42,423 nucleotides of DNA from Poseidonocella sp. HB161398 (GCF_005870025.1 NZ_VATA01000055.1:1-42423); one strand, 5' to 3'. Positions 15,213-24,070 are shown, counted from the stretch's first letter. A program made the numbers and translations. The notes: a model not told the origin generated them from the letters alone.

Positions 15213-16133
15213 ATGGCATCGACGGACATCCAGGAGAACGGCACGCAAGGCGCGGTGCCCGGTCCCGGACAGATGATGATCGACAGCTTCCTGGCCACCG
15301 CGCACCGCGTCGCGCCCGAGCACCGGCCGCTGCTGCACGAGCTGGCCGTCGGCGTGTTCTGGCCGCACCGCTCGCGCGATCTCGACATGATGATCCGGCT
15401 CGGCGAGGGCTATGTCGCCGCCGACGAGATCGGCCGCGCGATGGGCTCGGTCATGTACTTCCCCGCCGAGGACGATTTCAGCTTCCTCGGCATGATGGTC
15501 GTGGCGCCGCGGCTGCGCTCCTACGGCACGGGCCGCTGGCTGATGCGCATGGTGCTGGCCGAGAACCGCGACCGCGACCTGCGGCTGACCGCGACCAGGG
15601 CGGGCTACCGGCTCTATGAGAGCGAGGGCTTCGAATCCCGCGGCCAGGTCCGCCAGCACCAGGGCCGCGTCCGGCCGATCCGCGCCCCCGATCCGGTCCC
15701 CGGGCTCGAAATCCGGCCGATGGAGCCGGGCGACCTGGAGGCGCTGCGCGCGCTCGACGCCCGCGCCTACGGTGCCGGGCGCAGCCGCGCGCTCGACGAT
15801 TTCCTCGGCGTTTCCGAGGCACTGGTGGCGGTCGATGGCGGCGAGCTGCGGGGCTTCGCGCTGATGCGCGATTTCGGCCGCGGCAAGGTGATCGGCCCGG
15901 TCGTCGCCGCCGAGGCGCCGGTCGCCATGCAGCTGGTCGCGCCCTTCCTGCTGGCCAATGAGGGCCAGTTCCTGCGGATCGACACGCTCAGCGACAGCCC
16001 GGTCTTCGAGGCCTTCCTCGCCGCCGCGGGGCTCGGCGTCTACGACACGCTGTCCGAGATGGTCCTCGGCGCGCATCGCCGCGCGCTCAAGGGGCCGCAG
16101 ATCTTCGGCATGGCCTCGCATTCCTTCGGCTGA
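15213..16133 (+). CDS. GNAT-family N-acetyltransferase, two-domain type
   Basis: This 306-residue protein has an N-terminal GNAT domain: LGMMVVAPRLRSYGTGRWLM (about residues 90-110) is the acetyl-CoA-binding motif A region, followed by LRLTATRAGYRLYESEGFE, the motif B region. A second domain begins at about residue 165 (LEIRPMEPGDLEALRALD) and resembles the GNAT-like C-terminal half found in YitH-type proteins. It transfers an acetyl group from acetyl-CoA to an unknown amine. The ATG at 15213 has AGGGGC just upstream; earlier in-frame starts lack a ribosome site. It converges with a PuuB-like FAD oxidase and shares an upstream motif with it, which hints at a joint role with an amine substrate. 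Confidence 0.8.
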   Translation: MASTDIQENGTQGAVPGPGQMMIDSFLATAHRVAPEHRPLLHELAVGVFWPHRSRDLDMMIRLGEGYVAADEIGRAMGSVMYFPAEDDFSFLGMMVVAPRLRSYGTGRWLMRMVLAENRDRDLRLTATRAGYRLYESEGFESRGQVRQHQGRVRPIRAPDPVPGLEIRPMEPGDLEALRALDARAYGAGRSRALDDFLGVSEALVAVDGGELRGFALMRDFGRGKVIGPVVAAEAPVAMQLVAPFLLANEGQFLRIDTLSDSPVFEAFLAAAGLGVYDTLSEMVLGAHRRALKGPQIFGMASHSFG

Positions 16134-16163
16134 GCCGGACAGACGCCCGGCGCCCCGGACGCG

Positions 16164-17453
16164 CTAGGACAGCCGGTCCTTCAGCCCGAACCACAGCCCC
16201 ACCAGCGGCAGGAACCACGGCTCGCCCGCATGCAGCGGGATCGGCGGCCAGTCGAGCCCGTCAAGCGGATTGGTGTCGCTGCGCCCCATCGCCAGATCGG
16301 CCAGCACCTGCCCGAGAAGCGTCGACATCTGCGCGCCATGGCCGGAATAGCCCATGCCGTAGATCATCCCCTCGGCCTCGCCCGCCCGCGGATAGCGGTC
16401 CTTGGTCATTCCGACGAGCCCGCCCCAGCAGTAGTCGATGTCGACATCCGCCAGATGCGGGAAGGTCCGGGCCAGCGAGGCGCGCAGGATCTCGCCCGAT
16501 TTCGCGTCCGAGCGCTGGTCGGAGACCGCCGAGAACCGCGCCCGGCCGCCGAAGATCAGCCGGTTGTCCGGAGAGAGCCGGAAGTAGTTGCCGATATTGA
16601 GCGACGTGACATAGGTGCGGTTGCCCGGCACGGTCGCCGCGATCTCCTCGGCGCTCAGCGGCCGCGTGGCGATGATGAAGGAGCCGACCGAGATGATCCG
16701 GCGGCGGAAATAGCCCAGCGGCGCGCCCTTCGCCGCCCCGCCATAGGCCCCGGTCGCGGCGATCACGCGGGAGGCCTCGATCGCGCCTTTCGGGGTCTGC
16801 AGCCGCCAGCCGCCCGCGGTCTTCTCGCGGCCGGTCACCGGCGCCTCTTCCCAGATCCTGGCGCCATGGCGCGCGGCCGCCCCCGCAAGCCCATGCACGT
16901 AGCGGCCCATATGCATCATCGCGGTCTTGCGGTAGAGCGCGCCGCCATGGAAGCCGCCGCCGCCGACCTCCGCCCCCAGCCCCCCGGCCGGGATCCAGTC
17001 CGTCTCGGGATCGACCTCGCGGGCGATCAGCTCGATATTCGCCTTCAACCCGTCGGCATGGGAGGCCTTGGAGGCGAGCTTCAGCTTGCCGCAGCGGCGG
17101 AAATCGCAGTCGATGCCCTCCTCGGCGATCAGCGCCTCGATCATGTCGATCGAGCGGTCATAGGCGCGGTAGAGCGCATGCGCCCGCTCCGCCCCCAGAT
17201 GCGCCTTGGCATCGGCATAGCCATGCGCCACGCCGTTGTTGAGATGCCCGCCATTGCGCCCCGAGCCGCCGGCGCCGACATGGGACGCCTCGAGGAGCGC
17301 GACAGACACGCCCTCCTTCGCCAGCTTGCGCGCCGCGTTCAGCCCGGTGAAGCCGCCACCGATCACCGCAACATCGCAGCGCCCCGCGACCGGACCGGGT
17401 TCGGCGCCGCCGAAACGCGGCGCGGTGTCATGCCAGTAGGATGTGAATTTCAC
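16164..17453 (-). CDS. FAD-dependent amine oxidase (PuuB / OrdL family, DAO fold)
   Basis: This is a 429-residue flavoprotein of the D-amino-acid-oxidase fold. The Rossmann motif VIGGGFTGLNAARKL lies at residues 30-44, followed by LLEASHVGAGGSGRNGGHLN (53-72), which marks the gamma-glutamylputrescine oxidase / glycine-oxidase-like branch. The C-terminal GMGYSGHGAQMSTLLG segment closes the FAD site. It oxidises a secondary or primary amine to an aldehyde or imine with release of H2O2. The GTG start at 17453 follows GGAAGGA by 8 bases and gives the usual KFTSYWHDTA N-terminus. It is divergent from the cupin-aminotransferase operon, whose products could use the aldehyde. The substrate is not known. 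Confidence 0.85.
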   Translation of the reverse strand: MKFTSYWHDTAPRFGGAEPGPVAGRCDVAVIGGGFTGLNAARKLAKEGVSVALLEASHVGAGGSGRNGGHLNNGVAHGYADAKAHLGAERAHALYRAYDRSIDMIEALIAEEGIDCDFRRCGKLKLASKASHADGLKANIELIAREVDPETDWIPAGGLGAEVGGGGFHGGALYRKTAMMHMGRYVHGLAGAAARHGARIWEEAPVTGREKTAGGWRLQTPKGAIEASRVIAATGAYGGAAKGAPLGYFRRRIISVGSFIIATRPLSAEEIAATVPGNRTYVTSLNIGNYFRLSPDNRLIFGGRARFSAVSDQRSDAKSGEILRASLARTFPHLADVDIDYCWGGLVGMTKDRYPRAGEAEGMIYGMGYSGHGAQMSTLLGQVLADLAMGRSDTNPLDGLDWPPIPLHAGEPWFLPLVGLWFGLKDRLS

Positions 17454-17535
17454 GGCGGTTGTCCTTCCCGGGCGGGCGCGACGGCCCTCTGTGCGAACTC
17501 GCCGCCACGCTAGCAGGGCCTGCCCGGCGGGGGAT

Positions 17536-17562
17536 GCGGGCTTTGCGCGCGGGAAAACAGAA
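17536..17562 (-). promoter_or_regulatory. Conserved upstream motif of the FAD oxidase gene (copy B)
   Basis: Read on the minus strand this begins TTCTGTTTTCCCGCGCGCAA and continues AGCCCGC, matching the motif at 15108-15132. It ends 83 bp before the GTG start. The same 232-bp gap also serves the rightward cupin gene. Motif only; no regulator assigned. Confidence 0.45.
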
Positions 17563-17685
17563 AATGCCGTATCCCCGCCCCGATCCGGCGGAAACTGCCG
17601 CTCCGCCCGGCAATTCAGCCGCCCGCGCAGAGCGCCCGGCGCGAAGATGGCGGCAACACGACTTGCCTGGCACAGGACCCTGCCC

Positions 17686-18054
17686 ATGACCCTCCTCCTT
17701 CCCGTCGACACCGCGCCCGCCTTCGAGCCGCGCTGCACCGAGGCCGCGCCGGACCGGCTGATCGAGGGCGCGCCCGCCTACAGGACCTGGGATCTGGACG
17801 CCGCCATCGCCGCCGCCGCGCCCTGGGGCAAGATCCGCACCGGCATCTGGGAGGCCACCCCGGGCACGACCGTGTCGCTGAAGGGCGAGACCTTCGAATT
17901 CTGCCACATCCTGTCGGGCCGCTGCCGGATCAGCGAGGACGGCGGCAAGAGCCATGACTTCGGCCCCGGCGACAGCTTCGTCATGAAGCCCGGCTTCAAG
18001 GGCAGCTGGCAGACCATCGAGACGGTGAAGAAGATCTTCGTCATCGCCTCCTGA
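17686..18054 (+). CDS. Cupin_3 (DUF861) domain protein
   Basis: A 122-residue single-domain cupin. The segment TFEFCHILSGRCRISEDGGKSHDFGPGDSFVMKPGFKG, quoted here in outline (residues about 64-100), carries the cupin_3 signature with Glu, His, the PGD turn and the PGF motif. Proteins like this sit beside PuuB-type oxidases and aminotransferases in many alphaproteobacterial amine clusters, with no settled reaction. No export signal is visible. The ATG at 17686 gives the normal domain length; its ribosome site is weak (AGGA 9 bases upstream). It is the first gene of the rightward operon, 34 bp before the aminotransferase. Confidence 0.8.
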   Translation: MTLLLPVDTAPAFEPRCTEAAPDRLIEGAPAYRTWDLDAAIAAAAPWGKIRTGIWEATPGTTVSLKGETFEFCHILSGRCRISEDGGKSHDFGPGDSFVMKPGFKGSWQTIETVKKIFVIAS

Positions 18055-18088
18055 CCCCCGATTTCCAACACAGAAGCCAGAGCATATC

Positions 18089-19462
18089 ATGCTGTCCAAC
18101 TCCCTGGTCGAACTCGACCGCCGCCACCTGATCCACCCCGTCTCCTCGTTCCGCGGCCATGAATCCCGCGGCGTGCGCCTGCTGAGCTCCGCCAAGGGCG
18201 CGCAGGTCACCGATGCCGAGGGCCGCACCCTGATCGACGGCTTTGCCGGGCTGTGGTGCGTCAACGCGGGCTACGGCCACGAGCGCGTGGTCGAGGCCGC
18301 CGCCGAGCAGATGCGCCGCCTGCCCTATGCCACCGGCTATTTCGACCTCGGCACCGAGGCGCCGATCCGCCTGGCAGCGGAACTGGCCGAGCTGGCGCCG
18401 GGCGATCTGAACCACCTCTATTTCTCGCTGGGCGGCTCCGACGCGGTCGACAGCACGATCCGCTTCGTGCGCTACTACTGGCACGCCAAGGGCGAGCCGC
18501 AGCGCGACCAGTTCATCTCGGTCGAGCAGGGCTATCACGGCTCCACCTCGCAGGGCGCCGGGCTGACCGCGCTGCCGGCCTTCCACGAGGGCTTCGGCCT
18601 GCCCTTCGCCTGGCAGCACAAGATCTCGTCGCACTATGTCTACCGCAACCCGCTGGGCCAGGATCCGCAGACCATCATCGACGCCTCCGTGGCCGAGCTG
18701 AAGGCGAAGGCCGCCGAGCTTGGCGAGGACCGCGTCGCCGCCTTCTATGTCGAGCCGATCCAGGGCTCGGGCGGCGTGCTGGTCCCGCCGGCGGGCTGGA
18801 TGAAGGCGATGCGCGAGGCCTGCCGCGAGCTGGGCATCCTCTTCGTCGCCGACGAGGTCATCACCGGCTTCGGCCGCACCGGCCCGGCCTTCGCCTGCGA
18901 GGAAGAGGGCATCGTGCCGGACATGATGACCACCGCCAAGGGCCTGACCTCGGGCTATGTGCCGATGGGTGCCGTCTTCATGTCGGACCATGTCTACGAG
19001 ACCATCGCCGAGGGCGCGGGCGCAAGGGCGGTGGGCCACGGCTTCACCTATTCGGCGCATCCGGTCTCGGCCGCGGTCGCGCTCGAGGTGCTGGCGCTCT
19101 ACCAGGGCGGCCTGTTCGAGAACGGGCAGAAGATGGGCGAGCGGCTGATGGCGGGGCTTGCCACGCTGTCCGACCACCCGCTGGTCGGCGATGTCCGCGG
19201 CCGCGGCATGCTGGCCGCCGTCGAGCTGGTGACCGACAAGGAGAAGAAGACGCCGCTGCCGGCCGCCCTGCAGCCCGCGACGCGTCTCTTCGACCGCGCC
19301 TGGGAGAAGGGGCTGATCATCCGCTCCTTCGCGCAGGGCATCTTCGGCTACGCGCCGCCGCTGTGCTGCACCGCGGAGGAGATCGACGCCATCGTCGAGC
19401 GCACCCGCGCGGTGCTGGACGAGACGCTGGAAGACCCGGAAATCCGGGCCGTCCTGGCCTGA
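18089..19462 (+). CDS. Class-III PLP-dependent aminotransferase (omega-amino acid / amine type)
   Basis: This 457-residue enzyme of the ornithine/omega-aminotransferase family moves a terminal amino group to pyruvate or a 2-oxo acid. Key features are LIDGFAGLWCVNAGYGH (48-64), the cofactor loop GGSDAVDSTIR (115-125), YHGST (149-153), Asp255 in VADEVITGFGRTG and the PLP lysine Lys284 in TTAKGLTSGY. It matches the putrescine-pyruvate / beta-alanine-pyruvate branch in length and motifs. It follows the cupin gene and overlaps the next gene by one base (TGATG). With the divergent amine oxidase it suggests catabolism of a diamine or omega-amino acid. The exact amine donor is unknown. Confidence 0.9.
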   Translation: MLSNSLVELDRRHLIHPVSSFRGHESRGVRLLSSAKGAQVTDAEGRTLIDGFAGLWCVNAGYGHERVVEAAAEQMRRLPYATGYFDLGTEAPIRLAAELAELAPGDLNHLYFSLGGSDAVDSTIRFVRYYWHAKGEPQRDQFISVEQGYHGSTSQGAGLTALPAFHEGFGLPFAWQHKISSHYVYRNPLGQDPQTIIDASVAELKAKAAELGEDRVAAFYVEPIQGSGGVLVPPAGWMKAMREACRELGILFVADEVITGFGRTGPAFACEEEGIVPDMMTTAKGLTSGYVPMGAVFMSDHVYETIAEGAGARAVGHGFTYSAHPVSAAVALEVLALYQGGLFENGQKMGERLMAGLATLSDHPLVGDVRGRGMLAAVELVTDKEKKTPLPAALQPATRLFDRAWEKGLIIRSFAQGIFGYAPPLCCTAEEIDAIVERTRAVLDETLEDPEIRAVLA

Positions 19463-20370
19463 TGGCACTGCTCTACCTGGAGCCGGACGACCGGATGCCG
19501 GTCTGGCAGGCGGCGTTCGAAGAGGCCGGCGAGACGCTGATCCCGGGGCCCGGCGCGCTGGCCGACCCCGCATTGGTGACGCATCTCGCCTGCTGGGTGC
19601 CGCCGGATCTGGCGCGCTTCCCCGCGCTCCGGGTGGTGCTGTCGAAAGTCGCGGGCGTGGAGCGGATGCCGCCCATGCCCGCGGGCATCCGGCTCTGCCG
19701 CATGGTGGCGCCGGGGATCGAGGCGATGGTGCGCGACTACGTGCTGATGGCGGTGCTGATGCTGCATCGCGACATGCCGGCCTATCTGGCGCAGGCGCGC
19801 CGCGGCCAGTGGCAGGCGCAGCCGGTCCGCCGCGCCTCCGGCCGCCGGATCGGCATCCTGGGCATGGGCCGGACCGGCGGGCTGCTCGCCGCCACGCTGC
19901 GCGATCTGGGCTTCGAGGTCGCGGGCTGGAGCCGCTCGGGCCAGGGCCCGGAGGGGATCGCGGCCTATGGCGCCGACGGGCTCTCCGCCTTCCTGGCGCG
20001 GACGGAGATCCTCGTCTGCCTCCTGCCGCTGACCGCGGCGACGCGCGGGATCCTCGATGCGGGGCTCTTCGCGCAGCTGCCGCAGGGCGCGGCGCTGGTC
20101 CAGGCCGGGCGCGGGCCGCAGCTCATCCTCGAAGACCTGCGCGCCGCGCTGGAGACGGGCCAGCTCTCGGCGGCGATGCTCGACGTGACCGATCCCGAGC
20201 CGCTGCCCGCGGACCACTGGGCCTGGCGCCATCCGCAGGTGATCGTCACCCCGCATGCCGGCGCCTACACCCCCGCGGAGGAAGGCGCGCGCCACGCGCT
20301 GGCGGTGATCCGCGCCGACCGCGCGGGCCTGCCCCTGCCCGGCGAAGTGCCGCCGGAAAAGGGCTACTGA
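19462..20370 (+). CDS. D-2-hydroxyacid dehydrogenase, GhrA-like
   Basis: This is a 302-residue NAD(P)-dependent 2-hydroxyacid dehydrogenase resembling glyoxylate/hydroxypyruvate reductase A. The N-terminal substrate domain contains VLSKVAGVERM (residues about 57-67). The nucleotide domain has GILGMGRTGGLLA (132-144). The catalytic Arg lies in QAGRG, the acid in DVTDPEPLP and the catalytic His in TPHAGAYTP. It reduces a 2-oxo acid, or oxidises the hydroxyacid, possibly the partner product of the aminotransferase. Translation is coupled to the aminotransferase by a TGATG overlap. The substrate is inferred loosely from family. Confidence 0.85.
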   Translation: MALLYLEPDDRMPVWQAAFEEAGETLIPGPGALADPALVTHLACWVPPDLARFPALRVVLSKVAGVERMPPMPAGIRLCRMVAPGIEAMVRDYVLMAVLMLHRDMPAYLAQARRGQWQAQPVRRASGRRIGILGMGRTGGLLAATLRDLGFEVAGWSRSGQGPEGIAAYGADGLSAFLARTEILVCLLPLTAATRGILDAGLFAQLPQGAALVQAGRGPQLILEDLRAALETGQLSAAMLDVTDPEPLPADHWAWRHPQVIVTPHAGAYTPAEEGARHALAVIRADRAGLPLPGEVPPEKGY

Positions 20371-20385
20371 GCGCCGCCGACGATT

Positions 20386-20427
20386 GTGCCGTGGCGGCGC
20401 GGAATTCGGAACAATCTGCCACGGCAC
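20386..20427. repeat. Inverted repeat after the hydroxyacid dehydrogenase gene
   Basis: GTGCCGTGGC (20386-20395) and GCCACGGCAC (20418-20427) are perfect 10-bp arms around 22 bases. A second pairing overlaps it: ATTGTGCCG (20383) with CGGAACAAT (20407), 8 of 9. The two cannot form together. It starts 15 bp after a stop codon in a 211-bp gap, so it may be an attenuator or terminator ahead of the HAD-ABC genes. Confidence 0.5.
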
Positions 20428-20581
20428 GCCCCGCCTTCGGAACCCGGACCCGCCGCGGCAGTGGAAAGATGCAGGCAAGAGGCCCGATCCGCGGCGGCCC
20501 GCCCCAGGCGCATCCCCGCAGAGACCGCAGCATTTCCTGCCGACGACCCGAGGTCGCGGCACAGCCGAAAGGACCGCCGCA

Positions 20582-21316
20582 ATGGCACGACCCGCCCCGA
20601 AACCGCTGACCGAGTTCCGCTATGTCACCTTCGACGTGGTCGGCACGCTGATCGACTTCGAAGGCGCCATCAAGGAAGGGCTGGCCGAGATCGCCGCCGC
20701 CGCGGGCATGGAGATCGACGGCGAGGCCGCGCTGTCGGTCTACCGCGACGCACGCTACGAACCGGAGGCGCTGCGCTTCCCCGACGATCTCGGCCGCTGC
20801 TTCTCGAAGATCGCCGCCGTCTTCGGCCTGCCCGATACCGAAGAGAACCGCCAGCACATGATCGACAAGGTCGGCGAGGCCAAGCCCTTCCCCGACAGCG
20901 CCGAGGCGATGAAACGGCTGAAGGCCCGCTACAAGCTGATCGCCATGACCAATGCCCGCCGCTGGGCCTTCGACAAATACGCCGAGAAGCTGGGCAACCC
21001 GTTCTGGGCGGGCTTCAGCACCGACGACACCGGCTGCGAGAAGCCGGACCCCGACTACTTCCGCCAGGTCTTCGCCCATGTGGAGACGGATGGCGGCACC
21101 AAGGACGACATCCTGCACACCGCGCAGAGCCAGTACCACGACATCGGCATCTCGCGCGAACTGGGCATGACCAATGCCTGGATCCAGCGCCGCCACGCCC
21201 AGGCGGGCTATGGCGGCACGATCGAGCCGAAGGAATTCACCGAGCCCGACTACCACTTCCACGCGCTGGCCGAGCTCGCTGATGCGGCGGACGCGGCAGC
21301 CAAGGCCCCGGCCTGA
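20582..21316 (+). CDS. HAD-superfamily hydrolase of the haloacid-dehalogenase type
   Basis: This 244-residue HAD protein carries the nucleophile Asp18 in TFDVVGTLID. The usual second Asp (DxD) of phosphatases is Val20, as in 2-haloacid dehalogenases (DAYGT) and phosphonatases. Motif II is the Thr of AMTNARR, motif III the Lys of CEKPDPDYF and motif IV YHDIGIS. An alpha-helical cap lies between motifs I and II (about residues 25-105). The ribosome site AAAGGA supports the start. It sits between the hydroxyacid dehydrogenase and an ABC importer. It may hydrolyse a carbon-halogen or other non-phosphate bond, but a phosphatase role is not excluded. Confidence 0.8.
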   Translation: MARPAPKPLTEFRYVTFDVVGTLIDFEGAIKEGLAEIAAAAGMEIDGEAALSVYRDARYEPEALRFPDDLGRCFSKIAAVFGLPDTEENRQHMIDKVGEAKPFPDSAEAMKRLKARYKLIAMTNARRWAFDKYAEKLGNPFWAGFSTDDTGCEKPDPDYFRQVFAHVETDGGTKDDILHTAQSQYHDIGISRELGMTNAWIQRRHAQAGYGGTIEPKEFTEPDYHFHALAELADAADAAAKAPA

Positions 21317-21396
21317 GCCGTTCCGGCACCTGCCACCGGCCCAGGGCGGCGCCAGACCGCCCGGCCCATGTGATCCTCCAGACAGGGAAATTCGAG

Positions 21397-23010
21397 ATGA
21401 CCGACAGACTGCCGACCAACTGGACCTCCCGCGATGACGCCATGGTCGAATCCGCGATCCGCCGCGGCGCCACCCGCCGCGACCTGCTGCGCATGCTGAT
21501 GGCCTCGGGCGTCGGGCTTGCCGCCGGCGGCACGCTTCTGGGCTCCGCCAGCCGCGCCGTCGCCGCCACCCCGGTCGCGGGCGGCTCGATCCGCGCCGCG
21601 GGCTGGTCCGCCTCGACGGCCGATACGCTCGACCCGGCCAAGGCCTCGCTCTCGACGGACTACGCGCGGATCTGCGCCTTCTACAACCGCCTGACCTTCC
21701 TGGCCGAGGGCGGCGCGCTGCAGATGGAGCTGGCCGAGGAAATCGCCACGGTCGACGCGAAAACCTGGTCGATCAAGCTGAAGTCCGGCGTCCAGTTCCA
21801 TGACGGCAAGACGCTGAGCGCCGATGACGTGGTCTATTCGCTGTCGCGCCATCTCGACGAGGCGACCGGATCGAAAGTGCATTCGATCGCCGCGCAGATG
21901 ACCGAGATCGCCAAGGTCGACGAGCTGACCCTGCGCATCGTGCTGGCCGAGGCCAATGCCGACCTGCCGACCATCCTGGCGCTGCACCATTTCATGATCA
22001 TCGCCGACGGCACCACGGATTTCTCCACCGCCAACGGCACCGGCCCGTTCATCTGCGAGGCCTTCGAGCCCGGCGTGAAATCGGTCGGCGTGAAGAACCC
22101 GAACTACTTCAAGCCCGAGGGCCCCTATCTCGACAGCTTCGAGTTCATCGCCATCGCCGACAACACCGCGCGGCTCAACGCGCTGATGTCGGGCGACATC
22201 CAGCTGGCCGGGGCGATCAGCCCGCGGGCGCTGCGGATGATGGAGGGCCAGGACGCGGTCTGGGCCAGCACCACGACCGTCGGCAACTACACCGACCTCA
22301 ACATCCGCCTCGACATGGAGCCCGGCTCGAAGGCCGAATTCATCGAGGGGATGAAATCGCTGATCGACCGCGAGCTGATCCGCAAATCCGTACTGCGCGG
22401 GCTCGGCGATATCGGCAATGACCAGCCGGTCTCTCCGGCCAGCCGCTACTACAACCCCGACCTGAAGCCGCGCGCCTTCGACCCGGAGAAGGCGAAGCAC
22501 CATTTCGAGAAGGCGGGCGTCCTGGGCGCCGAGATCCCGATGGTCGCCTCGGATGCGGCCGCCTCCTCCGTCGACATGGCGACGGTGGTGCAGCAGGCCG
22601 GTGCGCAGATCGGCATGAAGCTGAAGGTCGACCGCGTCCCCTCGGACGGCTACTGGTCGAACTACTGGCTGAAGGCGCCGATCCATTTCGGCCATATCAA
22701 CCCGCGCCCGACCCCGGACATCCTGTTCTCGCTGCTCTACGCCTCCGATGCGCCCTGGAACGAGAGCCACTGGAAATCCGAGAAATTCGACGGGATGCTG
22801 CGCGAGGCGCGCGGGATGCTCGACGAGGAGAAGCGCACCGCGATCTACCACGAGATGCAGGCGATGGTCTCGGACGGGGCGGGCACCGTGATCCCGGCCT
22901 TCATGGCCAATGTCGACGGCGTGTCCTCAAACCTGGGCGGGCTGAAGCCGAACCCGCTGGGCGGGCTGATGGGCTTCGCCTTCGCCGAATACGTCTGGCT
23001 CAAGGACTGA
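21397..23010 (+). CDS. ABC transporter substrate-binding protein, family 5 (dipeptide/oligopeptide type)
   Basis: This is a 537-residue periplasmic binding protein. A twin-arginine signal (ATRRDLLRMLMASG, residues about 25-38) precedes the mature domain, which opens GGSIRAAGWSASTADTLDPAK, the usual start of the family 5 fold. Further landmarks are VQFHDGKTLSADDVVYSLSRH and NGTGPFICEAFEPG. The start was placed at 21397, with AGGGAAA upstream, rather than at an in-frame ATG nine codons earlier. It feeds the permease-ATPase genes that follow. Cargo could be a peptide, an opine-like compound or an amine conjugate, in line with the catabolic genes upstream. Confidence 0.9.
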   Translation: MTDRLPTNWTSRDDAMVESAIRRGATRRDLLRMLMASGVGLAAGGTLLGSASRAVAATPVAGGSIRAAGWSASTADTLDPAKASLSTDYARICAFYNRLTFLAEGGALQMELAEEIATVDAKTWSIKLKSGVQFHDGKTLSADDVVYSLSRHLDEATGSKVHSIAAQMTEIAKVDELTLRIVLAEANADLPTILALHHFMIIADGTTDFSTANGTGPFICEAFEPGVKSVGVKNPNYFKPEGPYLDSFEFIAIADNTARLNALMSGDIQLAGAISPRALRMMEGQDAVWASTTTVGNYTDLNIRLDMEPGSKAEFIEGMKSLIDRELIRKSVLRGLGDIGNDQPVSPASRYYNPDLKPRAFDPEKAKHHFEKAGVLGAEIPMVASDAAASSVDMATVVQQAGAQIGMKLKVDRVPSDGYWSNYWLKAPIHFGHINPRPTPDILFSLLYASDAPWNESHWKSEKFDGMLREARGMLDEEKRTAIYHEMQAMVSDGAGTVIPAFMANVDGVSSNLGGLKPNPLGGLMGFAFAEYVWLKD

Positions 23011-23016
23011 CCGCCC

Positions 23017-23044
23017 TGCGCCGGGCCCGCTCCCGCCCGGCGCA
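23017..23044 (+). repeat. mRNA-stabilising hairpin between binding-protein and permease genes
   Basis: TGCGCCGGGC and GCCCGGCGCA form a perfect 10-bp stem over an 8-base loop, 6 bp after the stop codon. There is no T-run. Such hairpins in ABC operons keep binding-protein mRNA abundant relative to permease mRNA. Confidence 0.6.
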
Positions 23045-23110
23045 TCCTCCCGGCCGCGGCCGCCCCCGGCGCCGCGGCCCCCGTCCATTCCGCCCAAGAG
23101 GAGGCGCCGC

Positions 23111-24070
23111 GTGTCCCCGTCACTGCTCCCCTGGTACTATGTCGGCCAGCGCTTCGCGATCGCGCTGCTGACCCTGCTGATCATCTCCTTCACGGTGTTC
23201 TTCGCCACCCAGCTGCTGCCCGGCGATGTCGCCGAGATCCTGCTGGGCCAGGCCGCGACCCCCGAGGCGGTCGCCGGTCTGCGCGAGGCGATGGGGCTGA
23301 ACGCGCCCGCGCTGAGCCAGTATGCCGGCTGGCTGGCCGGGCTTGCGCATGGCGATCTGGGCACCTCCTATGCCAACCGGATGGAGGTTTCCGAGCTGAT
23401 CTCGGGCCGGCTGGCGAATTCGCTGCGCCTTGCCGGGGTGACGACGCTGATTTCGGTGCCCTTCGCGCTCGCGCTCGGCATCCTGGCCGCAATGTACCGC
23501 GGCTCGGCGCTGGACCGGGCGATCTCGATCTGCACGATCTCGGTCATCTCGGTGCCGGAATTCATGCTGGCCACGCTGGCCGTGCTGGTCTTCGCCGTCT
23601 GGCTGGGCTGGCTGCCCGCGCTGAGCATCGGCGGCAATGCCGACACGCTGGGCGGGCTGCTGAAGACCTACGCGATGCCGGTCATCAGCCTGGCCATTGG
23701 CGTCTCGGCGCAGATGGTCCGCATGACCCGCGCGGCAGTGATCGAGACCATCCAGACCCCCTATGTCGAGATGGCGCTGCTCAAGGGCGCCTCGCGCTGG
23801 CGCATGGTGATCGGCCACGCCCTGCCGAACGCGATCGGGCCGATCGCCAATGCCATCGCGCTCTCGCTGTCCTACCTGGTCGGCGGCGTCATCATCGTCG
23901 AGACCGTGTTCAACTATCCGGGCGTGGCCAAGCTGATGGTCGACGCGGTCGCCACCCGCGACCTGCCGCTGATCCAGTCCTGCGCCATGATCTTCTGCGT
24001 CAGCTACCTGTCGCTGATCACCCTGGCCGACATCGTGGCCATCCTGTCCAATCCGAGGCTGCGCCGATGA
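23111..24070 (+). CDS. ABC transporter permease, DppB family
   Basis: This 319-residue inner-membrane permease has six predicted helices. The N-terminus FAIALLTLLIISFTVFFATQLLPGD and the early loop GLAHGDLGTSY are typical of DppB/OppB. The EAA loop contacting the ATPase reads YVEMALLKGASRWRMVIGHALPNA (about residues 217-240). The start is GTG, preceded by GAGGAGG at good spacing. It overlaps the next gene by 4 bp (ATGA). Confidence 0.93.
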   Translation: MSPSLLPWYYVGQRFAIALLTLLIISFTVFFATQLLPGDVAEILLGQAATPEAVAGLREAMGLNAPALSQYAGWLAGLAHGDLGTSYANRMEVSELISGRLANSLRLAGVTTLISVPFALALGILAAMYRGSALDRAISICTISVISVPEFMLATLAVLVFAVWLGWLPALSIGGNADTLGGLLKTYAMPVISLAIGVSAQMVRMTRAAVIETIQTPYVEMALLKGASRWRMVIGHALPNAIGPIANAIALSLSYLVGGVIIVETVFNYPGVAKLMVDAVATRDLPLIQSCAMIFCVSYLSLITLADIVAILSNPRLRR

